64,000 nucleotides of DNA, from assembly GCA_040881985.1 (NCBI GenBank), contig JBBECE010000014.1, forward strand, positions 62,001 through 126,000, in the 5' to 3' direction. Of this stretch, positions 1 to 8,714 are shown piece after piece (position 1 is the stretch's first letter; each line of letters begins with the position of its first letter). The DNA comes from JBBECE01 sp040881985. Lineage in GTDB: Bacteria > Pseudomonadota > Alphaproteobacteria > Rhizobiales > Devosiaceae. The notes below the pieces were generated by a model. It saw only the letters and a list, made by a program, of their open reading frames with translations. It did no database searches and was not told the DNA's origin. Made by a program: the position numbers and the translations under genes.

Positions 1-1
1 T

Positions 2-214
2 GCCTATCAACGGTTGGTCGCTCTGACCGGCGCCTATGCGCGACCAAAATTTCCGCTGAAGGGCAAGGACCTCGTGGCGCGAGGCATGGTGCCCGGCCCG
101 GAGGTCGGGCGCCGCCTCAAGAGACTCGAGGACGCCTGGGTCGAGAGCGGCTTTACTCTCGGACGGAAACAACTTCTGGCAAAGATCGGGGTGGCCGGGT
201 GGCGTCCGAGGTGA
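2..214 (+). CDS. cca: CCA tRNA nucleotidyltransferase, C-terminal end (partial)
   Basis: The reading frame is open from the window edge to a TGA at 212-214 and encodes about 70 residues. The segment PKFPLKGKDL followed by GPEVGRRLKRLEDAWVESGF matches the C-terminal tail of alphaproteobacterial CCA-adding enzymes, which complete the tRNA 3' end. The polymerase core lies outside the window. The last 62 bases overlap the convergent DUF1059 gene. The identification rests on this tail alone, so it is good but not certain. Confidence 0.72.
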   Translation, partial: AYQRLVALTGAYARPKFPLKGKDLVARGMVPGPEVGRRLKRLEDAWVESGFTLGRKQLLAKIGVAGWRPR

Positions 215-374
215 TCATTTCCTTGATCCCCTGAACCGTGCTGCGGTCGACCGAAGTTTCGCCGTGAGCCGAGTGCATATGGTTGAGCGCGCGGGCGACA
301 ATTTCGGCTTCGAGCTCGTCCCTCGTATGCCAGGCGCAACCGGGCACCAGCGTGCCGCAATGGTAGTGCTTCAT
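153..374 (-). CDS. DUF1059 family small protein
   Basis: This 73-residue protein starts MKHYHCGTLVPGC and continues with HTRDELEAEI and a histidine-rich AHGE segment, the layout of DUF1059 proteins, which are annotated as small putative metal-binding proteins. The Cys and His residues near the N-terminus are the likely ligands, but no function is established. The family core ends near residue 55. The remaining residues overlap the end of cca on the opposite strand, so the true C-terminus may be a chance extension of the frame. Confidence 0.7.
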   Translation of the reverse strand: MKHYHCGTLVPGCAWHTRDELEAEIVARALNHMHSAHGETSVDRSTVQGIKEMITSDATRPPRSLPEVVSVRE

Positions 375-447
375 CGGTTTTCGCCGGGTTGTCTCTGCAC
401 CCGCCGCATCCTGTCACCGAAATAAGACGTTGGTTTGATGGCGCGGC

Positions 448-1335
448 TCAGGGCCAGCTGACCAGCGGAGGCAGTGAGGAGAGGATCGAGGCCACATTGC
501 CGCCGGTGTAGAGCCCGAAGGCCGTGCCGCGGTCGTAAAGCAGGTTAAATTCGGCATAGCGGCCGCGGCGCTCGAGCTGCTCCTGCCGGTCCGCGTCGCT
601 CCAGGGGCTGCTCCAATTGCGCCGCACGATTTTGGGATAGGCGGCGAGAAATTGCCGGCCGACGTCCTTGGTGAAGGCGAAGTCAGCGTTCCAGCCGCCG
701 GAATTGAGCCGGTCATAGAACAGGCCGCCGACCCCGCGAGGTTCGTTGCGATGGGGGAGATAGAAATATTCGTCGCACCAGGCGCGGTAGCGCGCGTAAT
801 CGATCTGGCGATGCGGCGCGCAGGCGGCGCGCATGGCTGCATGGAAAGCGAGCGTGTCGGGGTCGGATTGGGTCCGGCGCCGGTCGAGCATCGGGGTGAG
901 ATCAGCGCCCCCGCCGAACCAGCATTGCGAGGTCACGACCATCCGGGTGTTCAAATGAACCGTCGGCACGTGCGGATTGAGCGGATGGGCGATGACTGAA
1001 ACGCCCGCCGCCCAGAAGTGTGGAGAAGTTTCGGTGCCGGGCATCTCTGCGGCGAATTCGGGCGCGAACTCGCCGTGCACGGTCGAAATATGCACGCCGG
1101 CCTTCTCGAAAAGGCGCCCGGCGAGCATCGAGGTTTCCCCACCCCCGCCATCGCCGCCCGAAGGATTCTGGCGCGTCCAGCCCTGCCGCTTGAAGCGGCC
1201 GGCGGGCCGGTCGCTCGGTGGTCCGTCGAGTGCGTCCTCGAGACCTTCAAACGCCGCGCAAATCTTGTCGCGCAGCTCATGGAACCAGCCCGCGGCCAGC
1301 GCCTTACTCGCCTCGATGTCGTCGGGCAGACTCAT
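448..1335 (-). CDS. hemF: Oxygen-dependent coproporphyrinogen III oxidase
   Basis: This is a 295-residue cytosolic enzyme of heme synthesis that oxidatively decarboxylates coproporphyrinogen III to protoporphyrinogen IX using oxygen. Family motifs are all present: HPLNPHVPTVHLNTRM, WFGGGADLTP, GGLFYDRL and a C-terminal RGTAFGLYTGG. The frame is open further upstream, but the ATG at 1335 follows GGAGCAAGG and gives the usual family length. It is transcribed away from petABC. Aerobic heme supply and a cytochrome bc1 operon side by side make sense for a respiring organism. Confidence 0.95.
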   Translation of the reverse strand: MSLPDDIEASKALAAGWFHELRDKICAAFEGLEDALDGPPSDRPAGRFKRQGWTRQNPSGGDGGGGETSMLAGRLFEKAGVHISTVHGEFAPEFAAEMPGTETSPHFWAAGVSVIAHPLNPHVPTVHLNTRMVVTSQCWFGGGADLTPMLDRRRTQSDPDTLAFHAAMRAACAPHRQIDYARYRAWCDEYFYLPHRNEPRGVGGLFYDRLNSGGWNADFAFTKDVGRQFLAAYPKIVRRNWSSPWSDADRQEQLERRGRYAEFNLLYDRGTAFGLYTGGNVASILSSLPPLVSWP

Positions 1336-1497
1336 CCTTGCTCCGTGCCTAGCTCGCCGGCGCGGCCTCCCTAGCATGGCAGGCGCCGGGATGGCACCCG
1401 GCCTCGGCGCGGGGCAACTTTCGCGCCAGGGACGCTTTAGTGTCGCAGATGCTGTGAGCGGCGGGGTCGCGGGCTGGACAAGCCCCGCCCGGAGTGC

Positions 1498-1524
1498 AAA
1501 AAGAACCCCGGCTTCGCGCCGGGC
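1498..1524 (-). terminator. Hairpin with T-tract on the minus strand
   Basis: CCCGGC and GCCGGG flank a 5-base loop. On the minus strand the stem is followed by TTCTTTTT, the form of an intrinsic terminator. It sits between the divergent hemF and petA starts, so it would stop transcripts running antisense out of petA or act in a hemF leader. No gene ends here, so the role is open. Confidence 0.4.
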
Positions 1525-1586
1525 CAGCGGTGGGCGCAGGGCGCCGGTCGAGCGGCGCGCCAAGGTCCAACGCGGGGGTTGCGAGC

Positions 1587-2111
1587 TTGACGACGGAAGC
1601 GGAAACCGAGCCCACCCGGCGCGACTTTATCTACATTGCAACCGGGGCGGTCGGGGCGGTCGGCGTTGCGGCGGCGGTCTGGCCGCTGATCGACCAGATG
1701 AATCCCTCCGCCGCGGTCAGGGCCCTCGTCTCGATTGAGTTCGATTTGAGCCCGATCGCCGAAGGGCAAAGCGTCACGATCATCTGGCGCGGCCTGCCGC
1801 TCTTCATTCGCCATCGCACTGCGGCCGAAATCGCCGCCGCCGTCGGGACCCCGCTCGACGAACTCAAGGACCCTCAATCCGACTCGGAGCGAATCAAGCA
1901 AGGCCATGCCCAATGGCTGATCATGGTCGCCATCTGCACGCATCTGGGCTGCGTGCCGCTCGGGGAGTCCGGCCCCTTCGGCGGCTGGTTCTGCCCCTGC
2001 CACGGTTCGGTCTACGACACGTCGGGCCGTGTCAGGAGCGGCCCGGCGCCGAAGAATCTCGTCGTGCCGTCATATGAGTTTCTCACCGACACCACGGTCA
2101 AGATCGGCTAG
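1587..2111 (+). CDS. petA: Ubiquinol-cytochrome c reductase iron-sulfur (Rieske) subunit
   Basis: This 174-residue subunit of the bc1 complex carries the [2Fe-2S] cluster that takes electrons from ubiquinol. CTHLGC at 117-122 and CPCHGS at 136-141 supply the ligands Cys117, His119, Cys136 and His139 and the disulfide pair Cys122/Cys138. A twin-arginine start (TRRDF) followed by one hydrophobic helix (about 15-36) marks it as a Tat-exported, membrane-anchored protein. I chose the TTG at 1587 because a GGGGG stretch lies about 9 bases upstream and the length fits; the longer open frame has no family-like sequence. It is the first gene of petABC. Confidence 0.93.
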   Translation: MTTEAETEPTRRDFIYIATGAVGAVGVAAAVWPLIDQMNPSAAVRALVSIEFDLSPIAEGQSVTIIWRGLPLFIRHRTAAEIAAAVGTPLDELKDPQSDSERIKQGHAQWLIMVAICTHLGCVPLGESGPFGGWFCPCHGSVYDTSGRVRSGPAPKNLVVPSYEFLTDTTVKIG

Positions 2112-2122
2112 CGGGCGAGAGC

Positions 2123-3424
2123 ATGTCGGGCAAAAGCACTTACACGCCGAAGAGCGGCTTCACCAAATGGCTCGACAGCCGGCTGCCGATCATCCGTTTT
2201 TCCTACGACACGCTGGTCGATTACCCGACGCCGAAGAACCTCAACTACTGGTGGACTTTTGGGGCGATCCTGACGGCTTTCCTCGGCATCCAGATCGTCA
2301 CCGGTATTATTCTCGCGATGAATTACACGCCGACCGTCGGCGACGCGTTCAACTCGGTCGAATTCATCCGCCGCGACGTCAACTGGGGCCGGATCATCCA
2401 GGCGTCGCATTCGGTGGGCGCCTCGATGTTCTTCCTTGCCCTCTACATTCACATGTTCCGCGGGCTTTATTACGGTTCCTACAAGGCGCCGCGCGAGGTG
2501 CTGTGGCTGCTGGGAGTGATCATCTTCGTCCTGATGATGGCGACCGCCTTCATGGGCTATGTGTTGCCCTGGGGACAGATGAGTTTCTGGGCGGCGACCG
2601 TCATCACCCAGATTTTCTCGGCGATCCCGTTCGTCGGCGAAGCGATCCTCGAATGGCTTCGCGGCGGCTTCGCCGTGCAGAACGCGACACTCACCCGCTT
2701 CTACTCGCTCCACTACCTGCTGCCGTTCATGATCGCGGCGGTCGTCGGTCTGCACATCTGGGCGCTGCACGTGCCGGGCAACAACAACCCGACCGGGGTG
2801 ACGGTCAAATCCAACCAGGACACCGTCGCATTCCATCCCTACTATACGATCAAGGACACATTCGCGCTCGTCGTGTTCCTCATCGTCTATGCCTGGTTCG
2901 TGTTCTTCGCGCCCGACATTTTCGGCCACGCCGACAATTACATCCAGGCCAACCCGCTGGTGACGCCGCCCCACATTGTGCCCGAATGGTACTTCTTGCC
3001 GTTTTACGCGATGCTGCGGGCGATCAATTTCAACGTCACGATCCCCTTCACTGATCTGGTGCTGCTCGATTCCAAACTCGGCGGGGTGATCGCGTTCTTC
3101 GGCTCGATCGTCGTCCTCTTTTTTGTGCCCTGGCTCGACCGGTCGCCGGTGCGATCGGGCACCTTCCGGCCGATGTTCAAATGGTTCTACTGGCTGTTCG
3201 TGATCGGCTTTATCGGGCTCGGCTATCTCGGGGCGCAGCCGCCGGAAGGCATCTACGTGGCGATCGCCCAGGCGCTGACCGCGTATTATTTCGCCTACTT
3301 TCTCGTCATCTTGCCGATCCTGGCGCGGATCGAGACCCCGTTGCCGCTGCCGGCGTCGATCTCGCAGAGCGTCCTCGACCGGAATGGCGCCAAACAGGGC
3401 GCCGGATCGGGCGCGGCCGCCTGA
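2123..3424 (+). CDS. petB: Cytochrome b of the bc1 complex
   Basis: This 433-residue integral membrane subunit binds two b hemes and forms both quinone sites. The two histidine pairs spaced by 13 residues are His96/His110 and His197/His211, and the Qo-site PEWY motif is at 287-290. The C-terminal extension of about 20 polar residues is typical of alphaproteobacteria. It lies 11 bases after petA and its TGA overlaps the ATG of petC (TGATG). The b and c1 genes are therefore separate here, unlike the fused fbcH arrangement of Bradyrhizobium. Confidence 0.97.
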   Translation: MSGKSTYTPKSGFTKWLDSRLPIIRFSYDTLVDYPTPKNLNYWWTFGAILTAFLGIQIVTGIILAMNYTPTVGDAFNSVEFIRRDVNWGRIIQASHSVGASMFFLALYIHMFRGLYYGSYKAPREVLWLLGVIIFVLMMATAFMGYVLPWGQMSFWAATVITQIFSAIPFVGEAILEWLRGGFAVQNATLTRFYSLHYLLPFMIAAVVGLHIWALHVPGNNNPTGVTVKSNQDTVAFHPYYTIKDTFALVVFLIVYAWFVFFAPDIFGHADNYIQANPLVTPPHIVPEWYFLPFYAMLRAINFNVTIPFTDLVLLDSKLGGVIAFFGSIVVLFFVPWLDRSPVRSGTFRPMFKWFYWLFVIGFIGLGYLGAQPPEGIYVAIAQALTAYYFAYFLVILPILARIETPLPLPASISQSVLDRNGAKQGAGSGAAA

Positions 3425-4269
3425 TGCCGATGCGCGGAACGATCAGCATAAAGGTTCTGGTCTTGGCCTTGGCCGCCGCGCTGCTGTGGGGCGCGCCCGC
3501 CGTGGCGCAAGAGCATGCCGGGCCGAAACCGGCGCTCCAGTCCTGGAGCTTCGCCGGCATTTTCGGCACCTACGACCGCAACCAGCTGCAGCGCGGTTTT
3601 CAGGTATTCCGGCAGGTCTGCTCGTCCTGCCATTCGGCGAGCCTCTTGGCCTTCCGAAACCTCTCCCAGCCGGGAGGGCCGGAATATTCCGAGGAGCAGA
3701 TTAAGCTCTTGGCAGCCGAATACATTGTCGTCGATCCCGCGGACCCCCTGAGCGACCGGCCGGCTGTCGCTTCCGACGCCTGGCCCAATCCCTGGCCGAG
3801 CGTGGCGGATGCGCGCGCCGCCAACAATGGCGTTGTGCCGCCGGATTTCTCGGTGATCGCCAAGGCCCGGTCGGTGCCGATGGATTTCCCCTGGTGGATG
3901 CTCAACTACATCACCGCCTACCAGGAGGGCGGGCCGGACTATATCTACAACCTCCTCAATGGCTATCACGACGAGGCGCCCGGGGGGTTCACCCTCGCCG
4001 ACGGCCAGTCCTACAACGACTATTTCCCCGACCACGCGCTCGCCATGCCGCCCCCGCTCAGCGACGGGGCGGTCGATTACGACGGCGATGTGGTGCCTGA
4101 GACGGTCGATCAGTATGCAAAGGATGTTTCGGCGTTCCTGATGTGGGTCGCCGAGCCGCACCTCGTCGAGCGCAAGGCGATCGGCTTCAGGGTGCTCATC
4201 TTCCTCGGTCTCTTCGCGGTCTTGATGTATCTGACCTACAAACGCGTCTGGAGCGGCGTCAAGCACTAG
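3424..4269 (+). CDS. petC: Cytochrome c1
   Basis: This 281-residue heme c subunit passes electrons from the Rieske protein to soluble cytochrome c. A signal peptide (about 1-28, ending APAVAQE) exports it. The heme motif CSSCH is at 66-70 and the axial methionine is in AMPPPL at Met208. A single C-terminal helix (RVLIFLGLFAVLMYL) anchors it in the membrane. The start ATG overlaps the petB stop codon, indicating translational coupling. Confidence 0.96.
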   Translation: MPMRGTISIKVLVLALAAALLWGAPAVAQEHAGPKPALQSWSFAGIFGTYDRNQLQRGFQVFRQVCSSCHSASLLAFRNLSQPGGPEYSEEQIKLLAAEYIVVDPADPLSDRPAVASDAWPNPWPSVADARAANNGVVPPDFSVIAKARSVPMDFPWWMLNYITAYQEGGPDYIYNLLNGYHDEAPGGFTLADGQSYNDYFPDHALAMPPPLSDGAVDYDGDVVPETVDQYAKDVSAFLMWVAEPHLVERKAIGFRVLIFLGLFAVLMYLTYKRVWSGVKH

Positions 4270-4270
4270 C

Positions 4271-4741
4271 ATGGCTGGCGCCCCGGCTCTCGCCGCCGCA
4301 TTATCCGCCATCCTCCTGGCGGGCTGCTCGTTGGCGACCCTACAGGGCGGGGCAGGTATCGACCCCACCACCGCTTCAATTGAACCTGCCTGCGGACCGG
4401 GGCAATTCGCATTGGCGGGTCGCGTGCCGCCTCCGGGCGATGCCGGCGCGCCGATTTCGGCGCTGCAGCCGGGCGACTGGGCAATCAGCGATAATTCAGA
4501 GACTTGCGCCTGCATGCTCGTGCTGAGCGGCAATGGCGACGCCAATGCGCGCGGCTGCCGGCATCCTGGACTTCAGGCTGTGGAACGGTACGGGCTCACG
4601 GCGAATTCGGGCGGCACGGAACTCGTGTTGCTCGGCGCGGACGAAAACACCGTCATGTTTCGCCTCGCTCCGGACGGCCAGAACCGTTACTCTGGCATGC
4701 TCAATGGCAGGCCGGTCGTGATGTGGCTGCCGGCCCTGTAG
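4271..4741 (+). CDS. AprI/Inh-like protease-inhibitor lipoprotein
   Basis: The gene starts one base after the petC stop. The product has 156 residues with a lipoprotein signal (LLAGC, Cys near residue 19). The C-terminal 85 residues follow the pattern of the AprI/Inh metalloprotease-inhibitor family: GDWAISDN, a Cys-containing strand ending CMLVLSG, a second Cys (GCRHPG), then a strand pattern ending YSGMLNGRPVVMWL. Known members are periplasmic inhibitors of serralysin-type proteases. No such protease is visible in the window, so the target is unknown; a general envelope protein with this fold is also possible. Confidence 0.6.
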   Translation: MAGAPALAAALSAILLAGCSLATLQGGAGIDPTTASIEPACGPGQFALAGRVPPPGDAGAPISALQPGDWAISDNSETCACMLVLSGNGDANARGCRHPGLQAVERYGLTANSGGTELVLLGADENTVMFRLAPDGQNRYSGMLNGRPVVMWLPAL

Positions 4742-4758
4742 GCCATCGAGGGCCGGCG

Positions 4759-5298
4759 ATGAACGAGACGATCGACCTCAAGGCGCTGATCCGCTCGATC
4801 CCGGACTATCCGAAGCCCGGCATTATTTTCCGCGATATCACTTCGTTGATCGAGCATCCGGCCGGATTCCGCGCCTCGATCGAGCGGCTCGCCACACCGT
4901 TCAAAGGGCTCGGCATAACCCGCGTCGCGGGCATCGAGGCACGCGGCTTCATTTTCGGGGCGGGGATCACCATCGCGCTCGGGGTCGGATTCGTGCCGAT
5001 CCGAAAACACGGCAAGCTGCCCGGCGAGACCATCGGCCAGAACTACGCTCTCGAGTATGGTGCCGACACGATCGAAATCCATGCCGACGCGATCGGCCCC
5101 GGCGACAAGGTGCTGCTGGTCGACGATCTCGTCGCGACCGGCGGCACGGCGCTCGCGGCGGTGCATCTGTTGCGGCGGACGGGGGCGGCCGTCGCGCATG
5201 CGGCCTTCGTCATCGATCTCGTCGATCTCGGCGGCGCCGACAAGGTCCGCGCCATGGGCGTCCAGGTGCACAAACTCGTCGATTTCGAAGGCCACTGA
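4759..5298 (+). CDS. apt: Adenine phosphoribosyltransferase
   Basis: This 179-residue purine-salvage enzyme makes AMP from adenine and PRPP. The sequence shows the APT N-terminus (SIPDYPKPGIIFRDIT), the EARGF element, the RKHGKLPGET loop and the PRPP-binding motif LLVDDLVATGGTA (about 123-135). The ATG at 4759 follows GAGGGCCGG. It follows the lipoprotein gene by 17 bases and may share the petABC transcript. Confidence 0.95.
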   Translation: MNETIDLKALIRSIPDYPKPGIIFRDITSLIEHPAGFRASIERLATPFKGLGITRVAGIEARGFIFGAGITIALGVGFVPIRKHGKLPGETIGQNYALEYGADTIEIHADAIGPGDKVLLVDDLVATGGTALAAVHLLRRTGAAVAHAAFVIDLVDLGGADKVRAMGVQVHKLVDFEGH

Positions 5299-5303
5299 CC
5301 GCC

Positions 5304-5855
5304 TCAGCGCTTGCGGCGGGCGAGGCTCCCGAGGCCCGGTACCCTCGCCAGGGCCATGACCAGCCGAGCGCCGAGCGGCGTGTGCCGCATCTTCACGAAC
5401 CCGACCACTTCGCCGCGATATACCAGGGTGCCGTTCTGGTTGGTCGCCTGGATATGGTTGAAGAGAATTCCCCAGCCGGGAAGCGAATGGGACGGACGCT
5501 TGGAAGCGACGACCATCGAATAGGACAAGGTGTCGCCGGCCCGGACCGGATGCTTGAATTGCATCCAGTTGATGCCGGGCGAGGGGCCGGAAAGACCCGG
5601 CTCGGCGCCGAGCGATTTTAGCCGCTCCGCCTCGGCATGCAGCGCATCGACCATCTTGCGGTGACCCATGGCGATGGTGTGCCAGCCCGAGGCGACGAGC
5701 GAGCCGAAATGGCTGAATTTCGCCGCCTCCGGATCGGTGTGGAAATATTGCGGATCGTAGGCAATCCCGAAGCGGACGATTTCTTCGGCGGTGAAGGCAT
5801 GCTCCCCAAGTGGGTAGGTGACGCCGGTGTCGATATCTTCCCAGAAGCGGGTCAT
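5304..5855 (-). CDS. MaoC-like hot-dog dehydratase (second of a pair)
   Basis: This is a 183-residue MaoC/hot-dog protein of the R-specific enoyl-CoA hydratase type. The catalytic-type segment is DPQYFHTDPEAA followed by SGWHTIAM, and the substrate-loop strand is PVRAGDTLSYSM. Its ATG overlaps the TGA of the upstream MaoC gene (ATGA), so the two are probably co-translated and may form a heterodimer, as paired short MaoC genes often do. The C-terminus carries about 20 extra basic residues. The substrate is not evident. Confidence 0.82.
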   Translation of the reverse strand: MTRFWEDIDTGVTYPLGEHAFTAEEIVRFGIAYDPQYFHTDPEAAKFSHFGSLVASGWHTIAMGHRKMVDALHAEAERLKSLGAEPGLSGPSPGINWMQFKHPVRAGDTLSYSMVVASKRPSHSLPGWGILFNHIQATNQNGTLVYRGEVVGFVKMRHTPLGARLVMALARVPGLGSLARRKR

Positions 5856-6346
5856 TGGGCGGGCCCCAGCACCAGTGGGTGCGGATGACGGATTTCGACG
5901 ATGTTGGAGAGCGTCATCGCCATCACTTCCTGGCCGTTCTGATTGCGCATTTCGAGATGCACGTTGACGATGCCCATGTGCGGATTGGACGCCGACCGGC
6001 GCAACCCGATAATCGTCGCCACCCCGCCGAGGGAATCCCCCGCCATCAGCGGCCGGCGCCAGCTCAATTTCTCGAAGCCGAGTCCGCCCATTGCGGCACA
6101 ATGGCTAAGCATCGCTTCGACCAGCATGCGGAGTGACAGCGCGGCGGTATGAAAGCCGCTGGCGGCCAGCCCGCCGAGGATCGAGGCCTTCGCCGCCGCC
6201 TCGTCGAGATGAAACGGCAGGGGATCGAATTCGCCGGCATAAGTCTTGATCGCCTCGGCTGTCACCCTCTGGGGGCCGAGCGTGAAAGCGCGGCCGAGCT
6301 CGAGGTCCTCGAAATGCCAGCGGTCCCTGGTGACGGGGTTGTCCAA
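5852..6346 (-). CDS. MaoC-like hot-dog dehydratase (first of a pair)
   Basis: This 164-residue protein is the partner of the next gene. FDPLPFHLDEAAA and SGFHTAAL correspond to the hydratase active-site stretch, and RPLMAGDSLGGV to the hot-dog core. I accept the TTG at 6346 because TGAGG, which includes the ychF stop, lies about 7 bases upstream and no ATG occurs at a suitable point. It begins 7 bases after ychF, so it is at the distal end of the ychF transcript. Confidence 0.8.
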   Translation of the reverse strand: MDNPVTRDRWHFEDLELGRAFTLGPQRVTAEAIKTYAGEFDPLPFHLDEAAAKASILGGLAASGFHTAALSLRMLVEAMLSHCAAMGGLGFEKLSWRRPLMAGDSLGGVATIIGLRRSASNPHMGIVNVHLEMRNQNGQEVMAMTLSNIVEIRHPHPLVLGPAQ

Positions 6347-6353
6347 CTCGGCC

Positions 6354-7451
6354 TCAGACGTTGAACTTGAAGAGCATCACGTCGCCGTCCCTGACGACAT
6401 AGTCGCGGCCCTCGTCGCGGGCCTTGCCGGCGTCGCGTGCCTCGACCTCGCCGCCTAGGGCCACGAAATCCCCAAAGCCAATCGTCTGGGCACGGATGAA
6501 GCCTTTTTCGAAGTCGGTATGAATGACCCCGGCCGCCTGCGGCGCGTGAGTTCCCGCCGCGACCGTCCACGCACGAGCCTCCTTCGGTCCGGCGGTGAAG
6601 AAGGTGATGAGATCAAGGAGGCGATAGCCTTCCCGGATCAGCCGGTTGAGGCCGGGCTCGTCAAGCCCGATGGCGGCGAGATATTGGCGCTGTTCTTCGG
6701 GGTCGAGCTGGCTTAGCTCTGCCTCGATTCTGGCGGAAATCACCACGACCCCGGCGCCGCGCTCGTTTGCATAAGCCTCGACCGAACGGGTCATCTCGTT
6801 ACCGGTCGCGGCGGCGGCTTCATCGACATTGCAGACATAGAGGACGGGCTTCGCCGAGAGGAGCTGCAGCTCGCGGAAAGGCTTTTCCTCCTCCCCGGCG
6901 CGGGCGATCTCGCTTGCGGGTCTTCCTTCGCGCAGCATTTCAAGAGACCGTTCGACCAGGGCGAGCGCGGCTTTGGCGTCTTTGTCGCCGCCGCGGATGC
7001 GCTTGCCGAGCGGGGTGACCCGCTTTTCGAGGCTTTCGAGATCGGCAAGCATCAGTTCGGTCTCGACCGTCTCGGCGTCGGCGATTGGATCGACTTTGCC
7101 CGCGACGTGGACGATGTCCGGGTCCTTGAAGCATCTGAGCACGTGGGCGATGGCATCGACCTCGCGGATGGTGCCGAGGAACTGGTTGCCGAGCCCTTCG
7201 CCCGTCGAGGCGCCGCGCACCAGCCCGGCAATATCGACGAAGCTCAACCTCGTCGGCACGATCTTTGCTGATTGAGCGATCGCGGCGAGCTTGTCGAGCC
7301 GTTCGTCCGGCACGTTCACTTCGCCGACGTTCGGCTCGATGGTCGAGAAGGGAAAGTTCGCCGCCTGCGCCGCCGCGGTACGGGTCAGCGCGTTGAAGAG
7401 GGTCGACTTGCCGACATTCGGCAGCCCGACAATGCCGCATCTAAACCCCAT
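6354..7451 (-). CDS. ychF: Redox-regulated ATPase / GTPase YchF (Ola1 family)
   Basis: This 365-residue P-loop NTPase of the Obg-HflX class binds ribosomes and is linked to translation and stress. It begins MGFRCGIVGLPNVGKST (Walker A), followed by NFPFSTIEPNVG, VDIAGLVRGA and the NVDE specificity segment. The C-terminal TGS/YchF domain includes LDLITFFTAGPKEARAW and GVIHTDFEKGF. Length and order match the family exactly. It is embedded in the pth-ychF block conserved in alphaproteobacteria. Confidence 0.97.
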   Translation of the reverse strand: MGFRCGIVGLPNVGKSTLFNALTRTAAAQAANFPFSTIEPNVGEVNVPDERLDKLAAIAQSAKIVPTRLSFVDIAGLVRGASTGEGLGNQFLGTIREVDAIAHVLRCFKDPDIVHVAGKVDPIADAETVETELMLADLESLEKRVTPLGKRIRGGDKDAKAALALVERSLEMLREGRPASEIARAGEEEKPFRELQLLSAKPVLYVCNVDEAAAATGNEMTRSVEAYANERGAGVVVISARIEAELSQLDPEEQRQYLAAIGLDEPGLNRLIREGYRLLDLITFFTAGPKEARAWTVAAGTHAPQAAGVIHTDFEKGFIRAQTIGFGDFVALGGEVEARDAGKARDEGRDYVVRDGDVMLFKFNV

Positions 7452-7466
7452 CGCCGGTCCTTCGGT

Positions 7467-8015
7467 CTAGGCGGCCAAACGCGGCCGATAGCTCAGCCGC
7501 ACGATCGATTTCGGATAGGTCTCGGTCTCGATGAGATCGAGCCGGGCGATCGAGCGATTGCGGAAAGCGGGAATGCCCGCACCTAAGAGCTCGGGGATGA
7601 CGAAAAGGTCAGCGCGGGTCAAAACTCCGGCCTCAAGAAACTGGCCCGCGACGTCGGCGCCTCCGACAATCCACCAGGGACCGGGACCCGTCAGCTTTGC
7701 CACGGCGAGTATGTCTTCGGGACTGCCCTCGGCCGCGATCGCTGGTCCGGCGCCGGTCAGCTTGCGGTGCGTCGCCACGATACAGGGCGTCTCCCCATAG
7801 GCCGACTTACCGCCGGTCAGCGATAGCATCTTGTCCCAGGTGCGGCGGCCCATGATCGCGCCCTTGATGCGGGCCATGAAGCCATGAAAGCCCAGTTCCG
7901 GGATGAAATAGGGGTCGAGCCAGCTCACCCCGCCGTCCTTGCCGGCGATGTAGCCGTCGGTGCTGACCGCGGCGTAGTAGACGACGTCGTCGTCCTTGAG
8001 CTTTGACGCGTCCAT
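7467..8015 (-). CDS. Dihydrofolate reductase / RibD-like reductase family protein
   Basis: This 182-residue protein has the DHFR/RibD_C fold signature: AVSTDGYIAGKDGGVSWLDP at the N-terminus, MGRRTWDKM in the middle and the nucleotide-binding WWIVGGADVAGQF. It lacks features needed to call it FolA, and many such proteins are NADPH-dependent reductases with unknown substrate. It lies between pth and ychF with spacings of 4 and 15 bases, so it is part of that transcript. Confidence 0.82.
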   Translation of the reverse strand: MDASKLKDDDVVYYAAVSTDGYIAGKDGGVSWLDPYFIPELGFHGFMARIKGAIMGRRTWDKMLSLTGGKSAYGETPCIVATHRKLTGAGPAIAAEGSPEDILAVAKLTGPGPWWIVGGADVAGQFLEAGVLTRADLFVIPELLGAGIPAFRNRSIARLDLIETETYPKSIVRLSYRPRLAA

Positions 8016-8019
8016 CGAC

Positions 8020-8694
8020 CTACCCCTTGCCGCCGAAGAGGCGCGCCAGCATCTCCGCCATCGGCCCGCGTCTCGTGGGTTTTTCGGCCGGCGCGGGCGC
8101 CTTGGGCGAATCCGCGGCAGGCGCGGCTGGCCGCGTCGCGAGCGCCACCCGGTTCATGAAATTCGCCTCGTCGCCCCTGGCGAGGAAGGCGGCGTTCGCG
8201 GCTATGGCGTCGAGCAGCGGTTCGAGCCATTGGCGATCGGATTTTGCAAAGTTGTTGAGGACGTGCCCGCTGACGAGATCCTTGTGGCCGGGATGGCCAA
8301 CCCCGAGCCGGACGCGGCGGAAGGCAATGCCGAGATGGGCCTCGATCGAGCGGATGCCGTTGTGCCCGCTCGAGCCGCCGCCGGTCTTGACCTTTAGCTT
8401 GCCGGGGGCGAGGTCGATCTCGTCATGGATGACTGTCAGGTCGGCGGGGCCGAGCTTGTAGAATTGCATCGCCGCCGCAACGCTTTCCCCCGAGAGGTTC
8501 ATGAAGGTCCGCGGCTTGAGGACCAGCACCCGTTCGCCGTCGATGGCCCCGTCGGTCACTAACCCCTTGAACTTCTCGCGGAAGGCGGGGAGCCGGTGGT
8601 GGCGGGCAATCGCGTCTGCCGCCATAAAGCCGATATTGTGGCGTTGACCGGCATGGTCGGGACCGGGATTGCCGAGGCCGACTATCAGATGCAT
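8020..8694 (-). CDS. pth: Peptidyl-tRNA hydrolase
   Basis: This 224-residue enzyme releases peptides from stalled peptidyl-tRNA. Signature segments are VGLGNPGPDHAGQRHNIG (with the catalytic histidine at about 20), KPRTFMNLSGESV, VIHDEIDLAPGKLKVK and GGGSSGHNGIRSI. The last 30 residues (AAPAADSPKAPAPAEKPTRR) are a low-complexity tail common in alphaproteobacterial Pth. It follows rplY by 20 bases, the conserved rplY-pth order. Confidence 0.96.
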   Translation of the reverse strand: MHLIVGLGNPGPDHAGQRHNIGFMAADAIARHHRLPAFREKFKGLVTDGAIDGERVLVLKPRTFMNLSGESVAAAMQFYKLGPADLTVIHDEIDLAPGKLKVKTGGGSSGHNGIRSIEAHLGIAFRRVRLGVGHPGHKDLVSGHVLNNFAKSDRQWLEPLLDAIAANAAFLARGDEANFMNRVALATRPAAPAADSPKAPAPAEKPTRRGPMAEMLARLFGGKG

Positions 8695-8714
8695 CGGCGC
8701 ACTCCTGAGGCGCG

